From an uncultured Pseudomonadota bacterium (GTDB taxonomy: Bacteria > Myxococcota_A > UBA9042 > CAIXZC01), in the NCBI GenBank assembly GCA_937884235.1, contig CALGBT010000515.1, positions 1-5,391 of the forward strand: a stretch of 5,391 bases of DNA, written 5' to 3'. The notes under the pieces are model-generated. The model saw only the letters and a list, made by a program, of their open reading frames with translations. It was not told the DNA's origin and searched no databases. Positions 1 through 5,391 of the stretch are shown in pieces (the first letter of the stretch is position 1; every line of letters begins with the position of its first letter). A program made the translations under genes and the position numbers.

Positions 1-104
1 GGGTGGTTGTAAGCTGTGGGAATTACGGTGAAATTGGGCGGCGCGTCCGCTGGTTCGCCGGTTTGGGGTGGGTTGGGGGCTTTGCTGGTGATTGGTGAAC
101 GATG

Positions 105-133
105 TTGCGTCTGGCTCATGGGGTTAGTAGTAT
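105..133 (+). promoter_or_regulatory. Weak candidate sigma70-type promoter for the protease gene
   Basis: A TTGCGT hexamer (105-110) and a TAGTAT hexamer (128-133) are separated by exactly 17 nt. They match the vegetative consensus at 3/6 and 4/6 positions. A transcript starting near 140 would have a leader of under 20 nt that still contains the ribosome binding site at 146-151. The spacing is ideal but the hexamers are poor, and such matches occur by chance, so this is only a candidate. Confidence 0.2.
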
Positions 134-145
134 GTCGCGGTCGAT

Positions 146-151
146 GGGAGG
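146..151 (+). promoter_or_regulatory. Ribosome binding site that fixes the protease start at 157
   Basis: GGGAGG lies 5 nt before the ATG at 157, a strong Shine-Dalgarno match at good spacing. The upstream in-frame candidates (GTG at 16, ATG at 118) have no comparable site. They would also put a glycine-rich, non-signal-like stretch ahead of an otherwise textbook export signal. The site therefore decides the start. Confidence 0.75.
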
Positions 152-156
152 TACTG

Positions 157-2388
157 ATGACTCGCCCCACTGCATTCGCTGTTTCATTCGTTTTGCTCCT
201 TGTGGTTCTCACCGTTGCCTGCGACCATAGTGCTGACACCTTGCCTCAGGAGACTGCGCTGCAATCGATCATCGGTGGCACCAATGACGCGGGACACCCC
301 GCAGTGGGCGCTGTGATGACCGATGCCTCCATCTGCACAGGCACTTTGATCTCGCCTCGCATTGTTCTTACGGCAGCCCATTGTGCTGCGTATGGCTACA
401 CTCCGAAGTGGTTCCTGCTCGGTTCCAACATGGAGAGCCCGAGCAGTACTTCGTATGTCCAGAAGTGGATTCCACACCCCCAATTCGGGCAGCAGGTTAT
501 TGATGGCTATCAAGTACAGATCCATGACATTGCGGTGGTTGTGCTGACTGACGCTGCTCCGGTGGCTCCCATGAAGGTGCGCACCCAATCTCTGGTGGGC
601 AAGGAGGGCACCCCGATTACCTTCGTGGGATTCGGGCAGTCGAGTATCTACAATCAGAATTCCAGCGGCACCAAGATGAAGGTCAATAGCACCATTGGTG
701 ACGTCAATTCCCAGGGGTTCTGGAACTTCACGACTCCATCGAACCCAAAGAATACGTGCTCGGGTGATTCTGGTGGTCCCGCCATAATGTTGGTTGGGGG
801 TACGGAAGAGGTCATTTCGGTCGTCTCTTCCGGCGATGCAGAATGCACGCAGAATGGTTGGAATACTCGCGTTGATATCCACGCCTCGTGGATTCAGGGG
901 CTGATCAGTACCTACGATCCTGGGGGGGTCACTGCCGAGTGCGGAAACGGCTATTGCGAAGACGGTGAAACAGAAGCCAGCTGTCCGTCAGATTGCAAGT
1001 CCAGCACCGAGGGTGGGCTGGGTGCGTCCTGTAACTCGGAGTCTGACTGTAAATCCGGCATGCTTTGCGTCCAGTCTGATTCCGGGAACTTCTGCACCCA
1101 GTTTTGCGCCGACCCCAGTGGTGGCACGGGCTGCCCGGCCCCCTACGTCTGCGTTCCACTTCTGCAGCCCCCGCCCACTGGCGAGGGGGTTTGCTTCAAC
1201 ACTGGTGGAACCGCGCAATGCGGCAATGGTACCTGCGAGTCAGGAGAGAGTGCGCAGAGTTGCCCGGCGGATTGTAGCGGAGGGGGGTGTGGCAGCATTA
1301 CTTATGAGGGTTGCTGTGATGGTGGTGCGCTAAAATACTGTGACGGTGGTGAACTGCAGGAGTTGGACTGTGGGGGCAATCCCAGTTGCGGATGGAACGG
1401 CCAGGCGGGCTACTACGACTGTGGCACGGCTGGTGGTGGTGACCCATCGGGTACCTTCGCGAAGGCATGCGGAAGTGTCGGGCCGGTTTGCGGCAACGGC
1501 AACTGCGAGGGCGGGGAGACGAAGCAGAATTGCCCTGCGGACTGTGGTTCTGCGGGGCCAGTCTGCGGTGACGGAAAATGTGAGGGCACGGAGACCTACA
1601 GTAACTGCAGCAAAGACTGCCCAGCTCCGTTCTGCGGCGATGGCAAGTGTGTGGCCCCGGAAACTTCGGAGACGTGCCCCGCCGATTGTACATCCAGCTC
1701 AAATCCAGTTTGCGGCGATGGCAAATGCCAGGCTCCGGAGACCTCTGAATCGTGTGCTGTGGACTGCACTGCCAGTTCGAATCCGGCTTGTGGCAATGGC
1801 AAGTGCGAAACGGGTGAATCGGCACAGTCCTGCCCACCAGATTGCAATCCGAACAACCTGCCCAATTGCGGCAATGGCTTCTGCGAGCAAGGAGAGACTC
1901 CCACGAAGTGCGCCGAGGACTGCAACGGCGGCAATCCCCCCGCATGCGGCAACGGGTATTGTGAGGTGGGCGAGAACGAGACCTCCTGCATTGCGGACTG
2001 CGGTGGCGGCTATTGCGGGGATGGCAAATGTGAGTCCCCTGAAACGTCAGCCTCGTGTGCTGCTGATTGTGTTGCCAGCAGCGACTGTGGCGATGGCGTC
2101 TGTGAGGGCAACGAGAGCGAGGTGAGTTGTCCCGAAGATTGCAATCTACCAGAGTGCGGAGACGGTATCTGCAGCGTCGGGGAGGTCTGTGAGGATTGTC
2201 CCGAAGATTGCGGTTTCTGCTTTGATCTTGATGGCGATGGCAAATCCGATGGTGCCTGTAGTGCAAGTTGGTCGGGACAACCCGTGGACTTCGCTGCCGG
2301 GTTTCTTCTGGCTGCCTTGATGGGTCTGATGGCCGGCCTGAGGGCTGGGAGAACTCGACGCGTTTTCAAGCGAAACTCAATCCCGTAG
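157..2388 (+). CDS. Exported trypsin-like serine protease with Cys-rich repeats and MYXO-CTERM-like anchor
   Basis: A predicted secreted, envelope-attached endopeptidase of 743 residues. Residues 1-22 form a signal peptide with a hydrophobic core and lipobox-like L-T-V-A-C (Cys22). The chymotrypsin-family (S1) domain spans about 38-250. It begins with I-I-G-G and contains T-A-A-H-C (His75), H-D-I-A-V (Asp124) and G-D-S-G-G-P (Ser205), so the triad is complete. Cys60/Cys76 and Cys201/Cys230 match two standard S1 disulfides. The residue equivalent to trypsin Asp189 is Asn199, so Arg/Lys preference is not expected. Residues 262-685 carry twelve 19-residue four-Cys modules plus two larger Cys-rich domains (about 292-346 and 378-438). 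The end has D-L-D-G-D-G (690-695), Cys701, a hydrophobic helix (712-728) and a basic tail. Export, fold and catalysis are well supported. The substrate is unknown: nutrient digestion, predation or processing of surface proteins are all possible. A 34-nt gap separates it from the next gene. Confidence 0.9.
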   Translation: MTRPTAFAVSFVLLLVVLTVACDHSADTLPQETALQSIIGGTNDAGHPAVGAVMTDASICTGTLISPRIVLTAAHCAAYGYTPKWFLLGSNMESPSSTSYVQKWIPHPQFGQQVIDGYQVQIHDIAVVVLTDAAPVAPMKVRTQSLVGKEGTPITFVGFGQSSIYNQNSSGTKMKVNSTIGDVNSQGFWNFTTPSNPKNTCSGDSGGPAIMLVGGTEEVISVVSSGDAECTQNGWNTRVDIHASWIQGLISTYDPGGVTAECGNGYCEDGETEASCPSDCKSSTEGGLGASCNSESDCKSGMLCVQSDSGNFCTQFCADPSGGTGCPAPYVCVPLLQPPPTGEGVCFNTGGTAQCGNGTCESGESAQSCPADCSGGGCGSITYEGCCDGGALKYCDGGELQELDCGGNPSCGWNGQAGYYDCGTAGGGDPSGTFAKACGSVGPVCGNGNCEGGETKQNCPADCGSAGPVCGDGKCEGTETYSNCSKDCPAPFCGDGKCVAPETSETCPADCTSSSNPVCGDGKCQAPETSESCAVDCTASSNPACGNGKCETGESAQSCPPDCNPNNLPNCGNGFCEQGETPTKCAEDCNGGNPPACGNGYCEVGENETSCIADCGGGYCGDGKCESPETSASCAADCVASSDCGDGVCEGNESEVSCPEDCNLPECGDGICSVGEVCEDCPEDCGFCFDLDGDGKSDGACSASWSGQPVDFAAGFLLAALMGLMAGLRAGRTRRVFKRNSIP
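940..996 (+). repeat. Cys-rich module 1, directly after the protease domain
   Basis: This encodes the first 19-residue module (residues 262-280 of the protein) with pattern C-G-N-G-x-C-x8-C-x2-D-C. It stands apart from the main array and immediately follows the protease domain. A different Cys-rich stretch (1030-1194) with C-x5-D-C-x5-C spacing separates it from module 2. Confidence 0.8.
1219..1275 (+). repeat. Cys-rich module 2, between two larger Cys-rich domains
   Basis: This is the second 19-residue module (protein residues 355-373), with the same four cysteines, Asn3, Glu10 and Asp18 as the others. It is followed by a roughly 61-residue domain (1288-1470) with Y-E-G-C-C-D, S-C-G-W and Y-Y-D-C-G motifs. 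I recall a domain of this type from myxobacterial extracellular proteins, but cannot attach a family name. Confidence 0.8.
1489..2211 (+). repeat. Array of ten Cys-rich modules (modules 3-12)
   Basis: Ten 19-residue modules start at 1489, 1564, 1633, 1711, 1789, 1867, 1945, 2014, 2086 and 2155. Starts of modules 5 to 9 are exactly 78 nt apart (26 codons), with short Ser/Asn/Pro or Gly/Asn linkers. The pattern is C-G-[ND]-G-x-C-x8-C-x2-D-C; Glu at position 10 and Asp at position 18 are invariant. Module 12 has an extra Cys (residue 678), with another Cys at 688 as a possible partner. DNA identity between modules is only moderate, with many synonymous differences, so the duplications are old or diversified. 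The modules resemble, but are shorter than, the Myxococcus cysteine-rich repeat type. A stiff, disulfide-locked stalk, perhaps calcium-stabilised, is the likely role. Confidence 0.88.
2224..2388 (+). other. C-terminal acidic loop and MYXO-CTERM-like sorting signal of the protease
   Basis: The last 54 codons encode an acidic loop (D-L-D-G-D-G-K-S-D, like dockerin or thrombospondin type 3 calcium loops) and then a Gly-Ala-Cys-Ser motif with Cys701 at 2257-2259. A hydrophobic helix of about 17 residues (712-728) and an Arg/Lys-rich tail follow. Cys, short spacer, transmembrane helix and basic cluster is the order seen in MYXO-CTERM tails, which are proposed substrates of myxosortase. The spacer here is longer and less Gly-rich than typical, so a plain C-terminal membrane anchor remains possible. 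Confidence 0.6.
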
Positions 2389-2408
2389 AAATGCACCATG
2401 AACGTTCG

Positions 2409-2414
2409 AAAAGG
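2409..2414 (+). promoter_or_regulatory. Ribosome binding site of the acyl-CoA synthetase gene
   Basis: AAAAGG ends 8 nt before the ATG at 2423, a fair Shine-Dalgarno match. The two other ATGs in the 34-nt gap (2391 and 2398) are out of frame, so 2423 is the start. No promoter-like pair is evident in the gap, which is compatible with read-through from the protease gene. Confidence 0.55.
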
Positions 2415-2422
2415 TTGATATT

Positions 2423-4549
2423 ATGACTGATGTTCTTCAGAAGGCGACTCTAGACGCCATTTTCAGGCCCGCAAAGATAGCGGTGGTGGGGGCCTCCAAG
2501 AAGCCTGGCAAGATTGGCACCGAGATCATTCGGAATCTCTTTGGCTATGAGTTCAATGGGACCATCTTTCCCGTCAACACAGACTCCCGTTTCATCCATT
2601 CCACCAAGTGCTATGCGTCGGTTGGCGACATCCCCGATCCCGTTGATTTGGCAATTATCGCTGTTCCCAAGCGGGCCGTTCTGGGGGTTGTTGAGGAGTG
2701 TCGTGCCAAGGGTGTGCGGGGTCTCGTAATCATCACCGCGGGATTCAAGGAGACCGGTGAGGAGGGGGCCATTGAGGAAAAGGAGTTGCGCCAGATAGTC
2801 AAGGATGCGGGGATGATCGCCGTGGGTCCCAACTGCATGGGTGTGATCAACACGGAGGAAGGGTATCGTATGAACGCGAGTTTCGGCCCGCGCCATGTGC
2901 TACCCGGCAATGTCAGCTTTCTCTCCCAGAGTGGTGCGTTGGGCGTTGTTCTTATTGAGCAGGCCAGCGAGATTGGTATGGGCCTGCACATGTTCGTTTC
3001 GCAGGGCAACCGCATGGACGCCTCGGCAAATCAGTTCCTTGAATATTGGCATCATGATCCTGGCACAGACGTGATTCTAATGTATATCGAGAGTTTCGGA
3101 TCGCCACGTGAATTTCCGAGGGTTGCCCGCAGGGTTGCCCGGGACAAGCCTGTGGTAGTGCTCAAATCCGGTCGCACCAGCGTTGGGGCCCGCGCCGCGT
3201 CATCTCATACTGGTGCTATGGCCGGCACAGATGCGGCCTACGATGCCCTCTTTAAGCAGTGCGGCGTATTGCGTGCTTCGTCAATTGAGGAACTCTTTGA
3301 CATTGGCAAGGCCTTCGCATCGGGACTCAAGCCGTCGGGCAATCGCGTGGCAATTCTCACCAACGCCGGTGGTCCGGCCATTATGGCGGCGGATGCCTGC
3401 TCCACGCTCGGCATCGATTTGCCCGATCTGGCTGATTCGACTCACGCCGAATTGGCCAGCTTCCTTCCTCCTGAAGCGGCCCTCGCCAATCCGGTGGACA
3501 TGATCGCTTCAGCGACGCCGCAGGGCTACGGCTTGAGCATGCGTGCCTTGCTTCGAGACCCATCGATTGACTCCCTCATTGTCATCTTCGTGGCGCCGCC
3601 TACAGTGGACCCAACGGACGTCTTGAAATCCATTGCCGAGGTTTACCGGGAGAAGAAGGACAAGCCCATCCTGGTGTGTCTGATGGGGCGCGTCGAGGAT
3701 CTTAAGAAGGCCAAGGTTCTGGCCGACCTGCATGTCCCGGTCTTTGTCTATCCAGAGTCTTCCGCCCGTGCTTTGGCTGCCCTGGTAGAGAGGCAGCGCT
3801 GGCTCGACAAGGAGCAGGGTACGACCATGGAGTTTGAAGCCGATCGTGAGCGGGCCCGCAAGATAGTTGCTAAGGCGGCAGCGCGTGGCGGTGGATACCT
3901 CTATGACGACGAAACCACCGATCTCCTGGAATCTTACGGAATCCCTTTCTGCCGCTCCATTCGCTGTGACAGCGAAGAAGAGGCTGTGGCAGCCGCGCAG
4001 ACCATCGGCCTTCCCGTTGTCATGAAGGTCTCAAGCCCCCGCATTTCGCATAAGTCTGATGCCGGCGGCGTCCTTATCAATCTGCGCTCCGATCTTGAGG
4101 TGCGGGGTGCGTATTACCAGATTATGGGTGCGGCCAGGCAACTGGTGCCAGACCTGGACGATGTTGCGGTTCTCGTACAGGAGATGATATTCGGTGGCCA
4201 GGAAACCATCATCGGCATGTCCCTCGACCCCAATTTTGGTCCGTTGATCATGTTTGGAGCGGGTGGGGTCCATGTGGAGGTCCTCAAGGACGTTGTCTTT
4301 CGCCTCTGCCCGGTGACTGACGTGGATGCAGAAGAGATGGTGCGGGAGCTGCGCAGCTATCCTTTGCTGACGGGATATCGCGGCGCCGAGAAGGCTGACA
4401 TTGGATTCCTCACCGAGTTGCTCCAGCGAGTGTCGACGCTGGTGAGCGATCTGCCTGAGATTGCGGAGATGGATCTCAACCCCACCAAGGTATTTGCCAC
4501 CCGTGCTCTCTGTCGGGTATTGGATGCTCGGATTCGGATCAGTCCCTGA
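2423..4549 (+). CDS. Acetate/acyl-CoA ligase (ADP-forming), fused alpha-beta subunits
   Basis: A cytoplasmic enzyme predicted to catalyse acyl-CoA + ADP + Pi = carboxylic acid + CoA + ATP, conserving energy from acyl-CoA or activating acids in reverse. The 708 residues hold an N-terminal CoA-binding Rossmann domain (about 10-140, V-V-G-A-S at 21-25) and two succinyl-CoA-ligase-like domains (about 150-290 with S-Q-S-G-A-L-G at 168-174; about 305-460 with N-A-G-G-P at 314-318). A C-terminal ATP-grasp domain follows (about 475-708). His262 in S-H-T-G is the expected phosphorylated histidine of the alpha part. His543 in H-K-S-D-A-G-G fits the second phosphohistidine loop of the beta part. Lys535, Glu587, Glu594, Glu619, Asp684 and Asn686 sit in ATP-grasp nucleotide/metal motifs. 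Length and order match single-chain alpha-beta fusions; no GNAT domain is present, so it is not the protein acetyltransferase (Pat-like) variant. Acyl substrate cannot be told from sequence: acetate, propionate, branched or aromatic acids are all known for the family. Confidence 0.92.
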   Translation: MTDVLQKATLDAIFRPAKIAVVGASKKPGKIGTEIIRNLFGYEFNGTIFPVNTDSRFIHSTKCYASVGDIPDPVDLAIIAVPKRAVLGVVEECRAKGVRGLVIITAGFKETGEEGAIEEKELRQIVKDAGMIAVGPNCMGVINTEEGYRMNASFGPRHVLPGNVSFLSQSGALGVVLIEQASEIGMGLHMFVSQGNRMDASANQFLEYWHHDPGTDVILMYIESFGSPREFPRVARRVARDKPVVVLKSGRTSVGARAASSHTGAMAGTDAAYDALFKQCGVLRASSIEELFDIGKAFASGLKPSGNRVAILTNAGGPAIMAADACSTLGIDLPDLADSTHAELASFLPPEAALANPVDMIASATPQGYGLSMRALLRDPSIDSLIVIFVAPPTVDPTDVLKSIAEVYREKKDKPILVCLMGRVEDLKKAKVLADLHVPVFVYPESSARALAALVERQRWLDKEQGTTMEFEADRERARKIVAKAAARGGGYLYDDETTDLLESYGIPFCRSIRCDSEEEAVAAAQTIGLPVVMKVSSPRISHKSDAGGVLINLRSDLEVRGAYYQIMGAARQLVPDLDDVAVLVQEMIFGGQETIIGMSLDPNFGPLIMFGAGGVHVEVLKDVVFRLCPVTDVDAEEMVRELRSYPLLTGYRGAEKADIGFLTELLQRVSTLVSDLPEIAEMDLNPTKVFATRALCRVLDARIRISP

Positions 4550-5390
4550 TTTGACTCTCAATGAGTTGTTTCTCAGCTGGCGAAAGCCTTGAGCCCATAG
4601 CGGCGAGGTACTTGCGCAGATGCTTAGCACCGTTTGTATAGTCGCCCTTTGAATTATAGGTTTTCCCCAGCTTCTTATGCAGCCCGGAACTAGAGTTCAG
4701 TTTCAGCGACTGCTTGTAGTAGGCAATGGCCTTGGCGTAAGAGCCCTGTCCCTTGGCTTCGTCGCCCAGCTTCTCGAACTCTTTGGCTTTGAGCAGATTG
4801 GCTTCCTTTTCTGCTTTTTCTTTCTCTGCCTTTTCTTTGGCCAGGCGCTTCGCTTCGGCGGCGTCGTCTTTGGTTTCCTGGGCTTCAACGCGCAGGCGTC
4901 TCTCTTGGTCCCGCTTGTGTTTCTCTTCGATGCGCAGCTTCTCTTCGGCGGCTTCTTGCTCCAATTCGGCGCGGGTGGGCCCGATTGCGCGGGCAAGGGC
5001 AACCTTCACCTGCTCGTTGTAGACATCTTGCTTGCCCAGGCGCTTACCATACTGCACCGCAGAGGCGGAGACGGTCTCCTCGGTCATTGAGGCGAGGAGA
5101 CTTGCATACTCGCCATCCAGCGTGCGCAGAGTGTTTTGCAAGGCTTCTAGCTCCGCAACTGGCTTGGTTTCAGGAGTTTCTCCCCAGGCGGCCTTCTTCT
5201 TGTCCAGGTTGACAAGCTGAGTTGTCAACTCTTCCCGACTTGCCGTAATCTGATTGGTGAGTTCCGCCAGTTTCTTGCCTGCCTGCTCTTTCTGACCTTC
5301 GAGGGCGGGCATTTCCTCGGCCAGAATGGTCTCGACCTGGGCATTAAGGGCTGCGACCAGCTCTTTCTCTTTTGCTATGGCCTCATCGGC
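4539..5390 (-). CDS. Coiled-coil protein with C-terminal TPR repeats (partial, N-terminus outside window)
   Basis: The reading frame is open to the right edge: 26 further sense codons precede the ATG at 5312, in the same Glu/Ala/Lys-rich style, so that Met is probably internal. The visible part is 283 residues. About 1-100 is heptad-like and rich in Ala, Glu, Leu and Lys. About 141-205 is a highly charged helix with Lys-Ala-Glu-Lys runs, similar in composition to TolA-type stalks. About 202-266 forms two TPR units (L-G-D at 208-210 with A-I-A-Y-Y; L-G-K-T-Y at 241-245), then a likely capping helix. The family is not recognised, and a signal peptide or membrane segment could lie upstream. A scaffolding or protein-interaction role is the general expectation for such folds. 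Its stop lies inside the 3' end of the convergent ligase gene (11-nt overlap). Confidence 0.8.
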   Translation of the reverse strand, partial: ADEAIAKEKELVAALNAQVETILAEEMPALEGQKEQAGKKLAELTNQITASREELTTQLVNLDKKKAAWGETPETKPVAELEALQNTLRTLDGEYASLLASMTEETVSASAVQYGKRLGKQDVYNEQVKVALARAIGPTRAELEQEAAEEKLRIEEKHKRDQERRLRVEAQETKDDAAEAKRLAKEKAEKEKAEKEANLLKAKEFEKLGDEAKGQGSYAKAIAYYKQSLKLNSSSGLHKKLGKTYNSKGDYTNGAKHLRKYLAAMGSRLSPAEKQLIESQIRD

Positions 5391-5391
5391 A

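Noticed and set aside
16..156. Upstream extension of the protease frame to the GTG at 16
   Set aside because: It adds 47 residues without a signal-like character and lacks a ribosome binding site. The ATG at 157 has a strong one and begins a proper signal peptide.
184..882. Long antisense open frame across the protease domain
   Set aside because: The plus strand here encodes all S1 catalytic motifs. The antisense product has no recognisable motif and no convincing start site.
1340..2125. Overlapping plus-strand frame within the repeat array
   Set aside because: Low-complexity Arg/Ala-rich translation of the repeats in another frame, with no domain or start signal.
1489..2211. Regularly spaced repeats resembling a CRISPR array
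   Set aside because: The repeats are imperfect at DNA level, in frame, and conserved at the protein level as Cys-rich modules.
1298..2266. Antisense open frame of over 300 codons opposite the Cys repeats
   Set aside because: It is a Cys/His/Arg-rich by-product of the repetitive TGC/GGC codons on the coding strand, and its periodicity mirrors the repeats.
2400..2407. Perfect 8-bp palindrome GAACGTTC in the 34-nt gap, possible operator
   Set aside because: Too short, and expected by chance. No second copy seen near the other candidate promoter.
2389..2422. Possible terminator between protease and ligase genes
   Set aside because: No stable GC-rich stem followed by a T run is present.
4801..4846. 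Polypyrimidine tract on the plus strand, possible triplex or regulatory element
   Set aside because: It is explained by Lys/Glu/Ala codons of the coiled-coil protein on the minus strand.
4677..5090. Plus-strand frame rich in Phe, Leu and Gly opposite the TPR gene, resembling a membrane protein
   Set aside because: Antisense of Glu/Lys codons (GAG/AAG give CTC/CTT) always looks hydrophobic. The minus strand has clear TPR and coiled-coil patterns.

Overview
The window reads as chromosomal DNA from a member of the Myxococcota or a related deltaproteobacterial lineage. The first gene carries short cysteine-rich repeats and a C-terminal tail resembling the MYXO-CTERM sorting signal. Base composition is moderately GC-rich by eye, in the high 50s percent. 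This placement is an inference from protein architecture; no rRNA or other phylogenetic marker is present.

Layout: positions 1-156 are non-coding and G-rich, with a weak candidate promoter and a clear Shine-Dalgarno site. Positions 157-2388 (+) encode a 743-residue exported protein. It has a lipoprotein-type signal peptide, a chymotrypsin-fold serine protease domain with all three catalytic residues, twelve 19-residue CGxGxC...CxxDC modules interrupted by two larger Cys-rich domains, an acidic DxDGDG loop, and a Cys/membrane helix/basic tail. After a 34-nt gap, 2423-4549 (+) encodes a 708-residue fused alpha-beta acyl-CoA synthetase of the ADP-forming (acetate-CoA ligase) type. It has the CoA-binding, ligase and ATP-grasp domains and both candidate phosphohistidine motifs. 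On the other strand, 4539-5390 holds the 3' part of a gene for a coiled-coil protein ending in TPR repeats. It runs off the right edge of the window and overlaps the synthetase gene tail to tail by 11 nt.

The first two genes could be co-transcribed because of the short gap, but nothing links a surface protease to a cytoplasmic energy-conserving ligase, so I read this as coincidental adjacency. The third gene is convergent and belongs to a different transcription unit. I see no RNA genes, mobile elements, CRISPR arrays, attachment sites or convincing intrinsic terminators.

I did not find a new multi-gene system. The most unusual object is the protease: a complete catalytic triad, Asn in place of trypsin's Asp at the base of the S1 pocket, a non-basic activation site, twelve repeats with invariant acidic positions, and apparent membrane-targeting signals at both ends.
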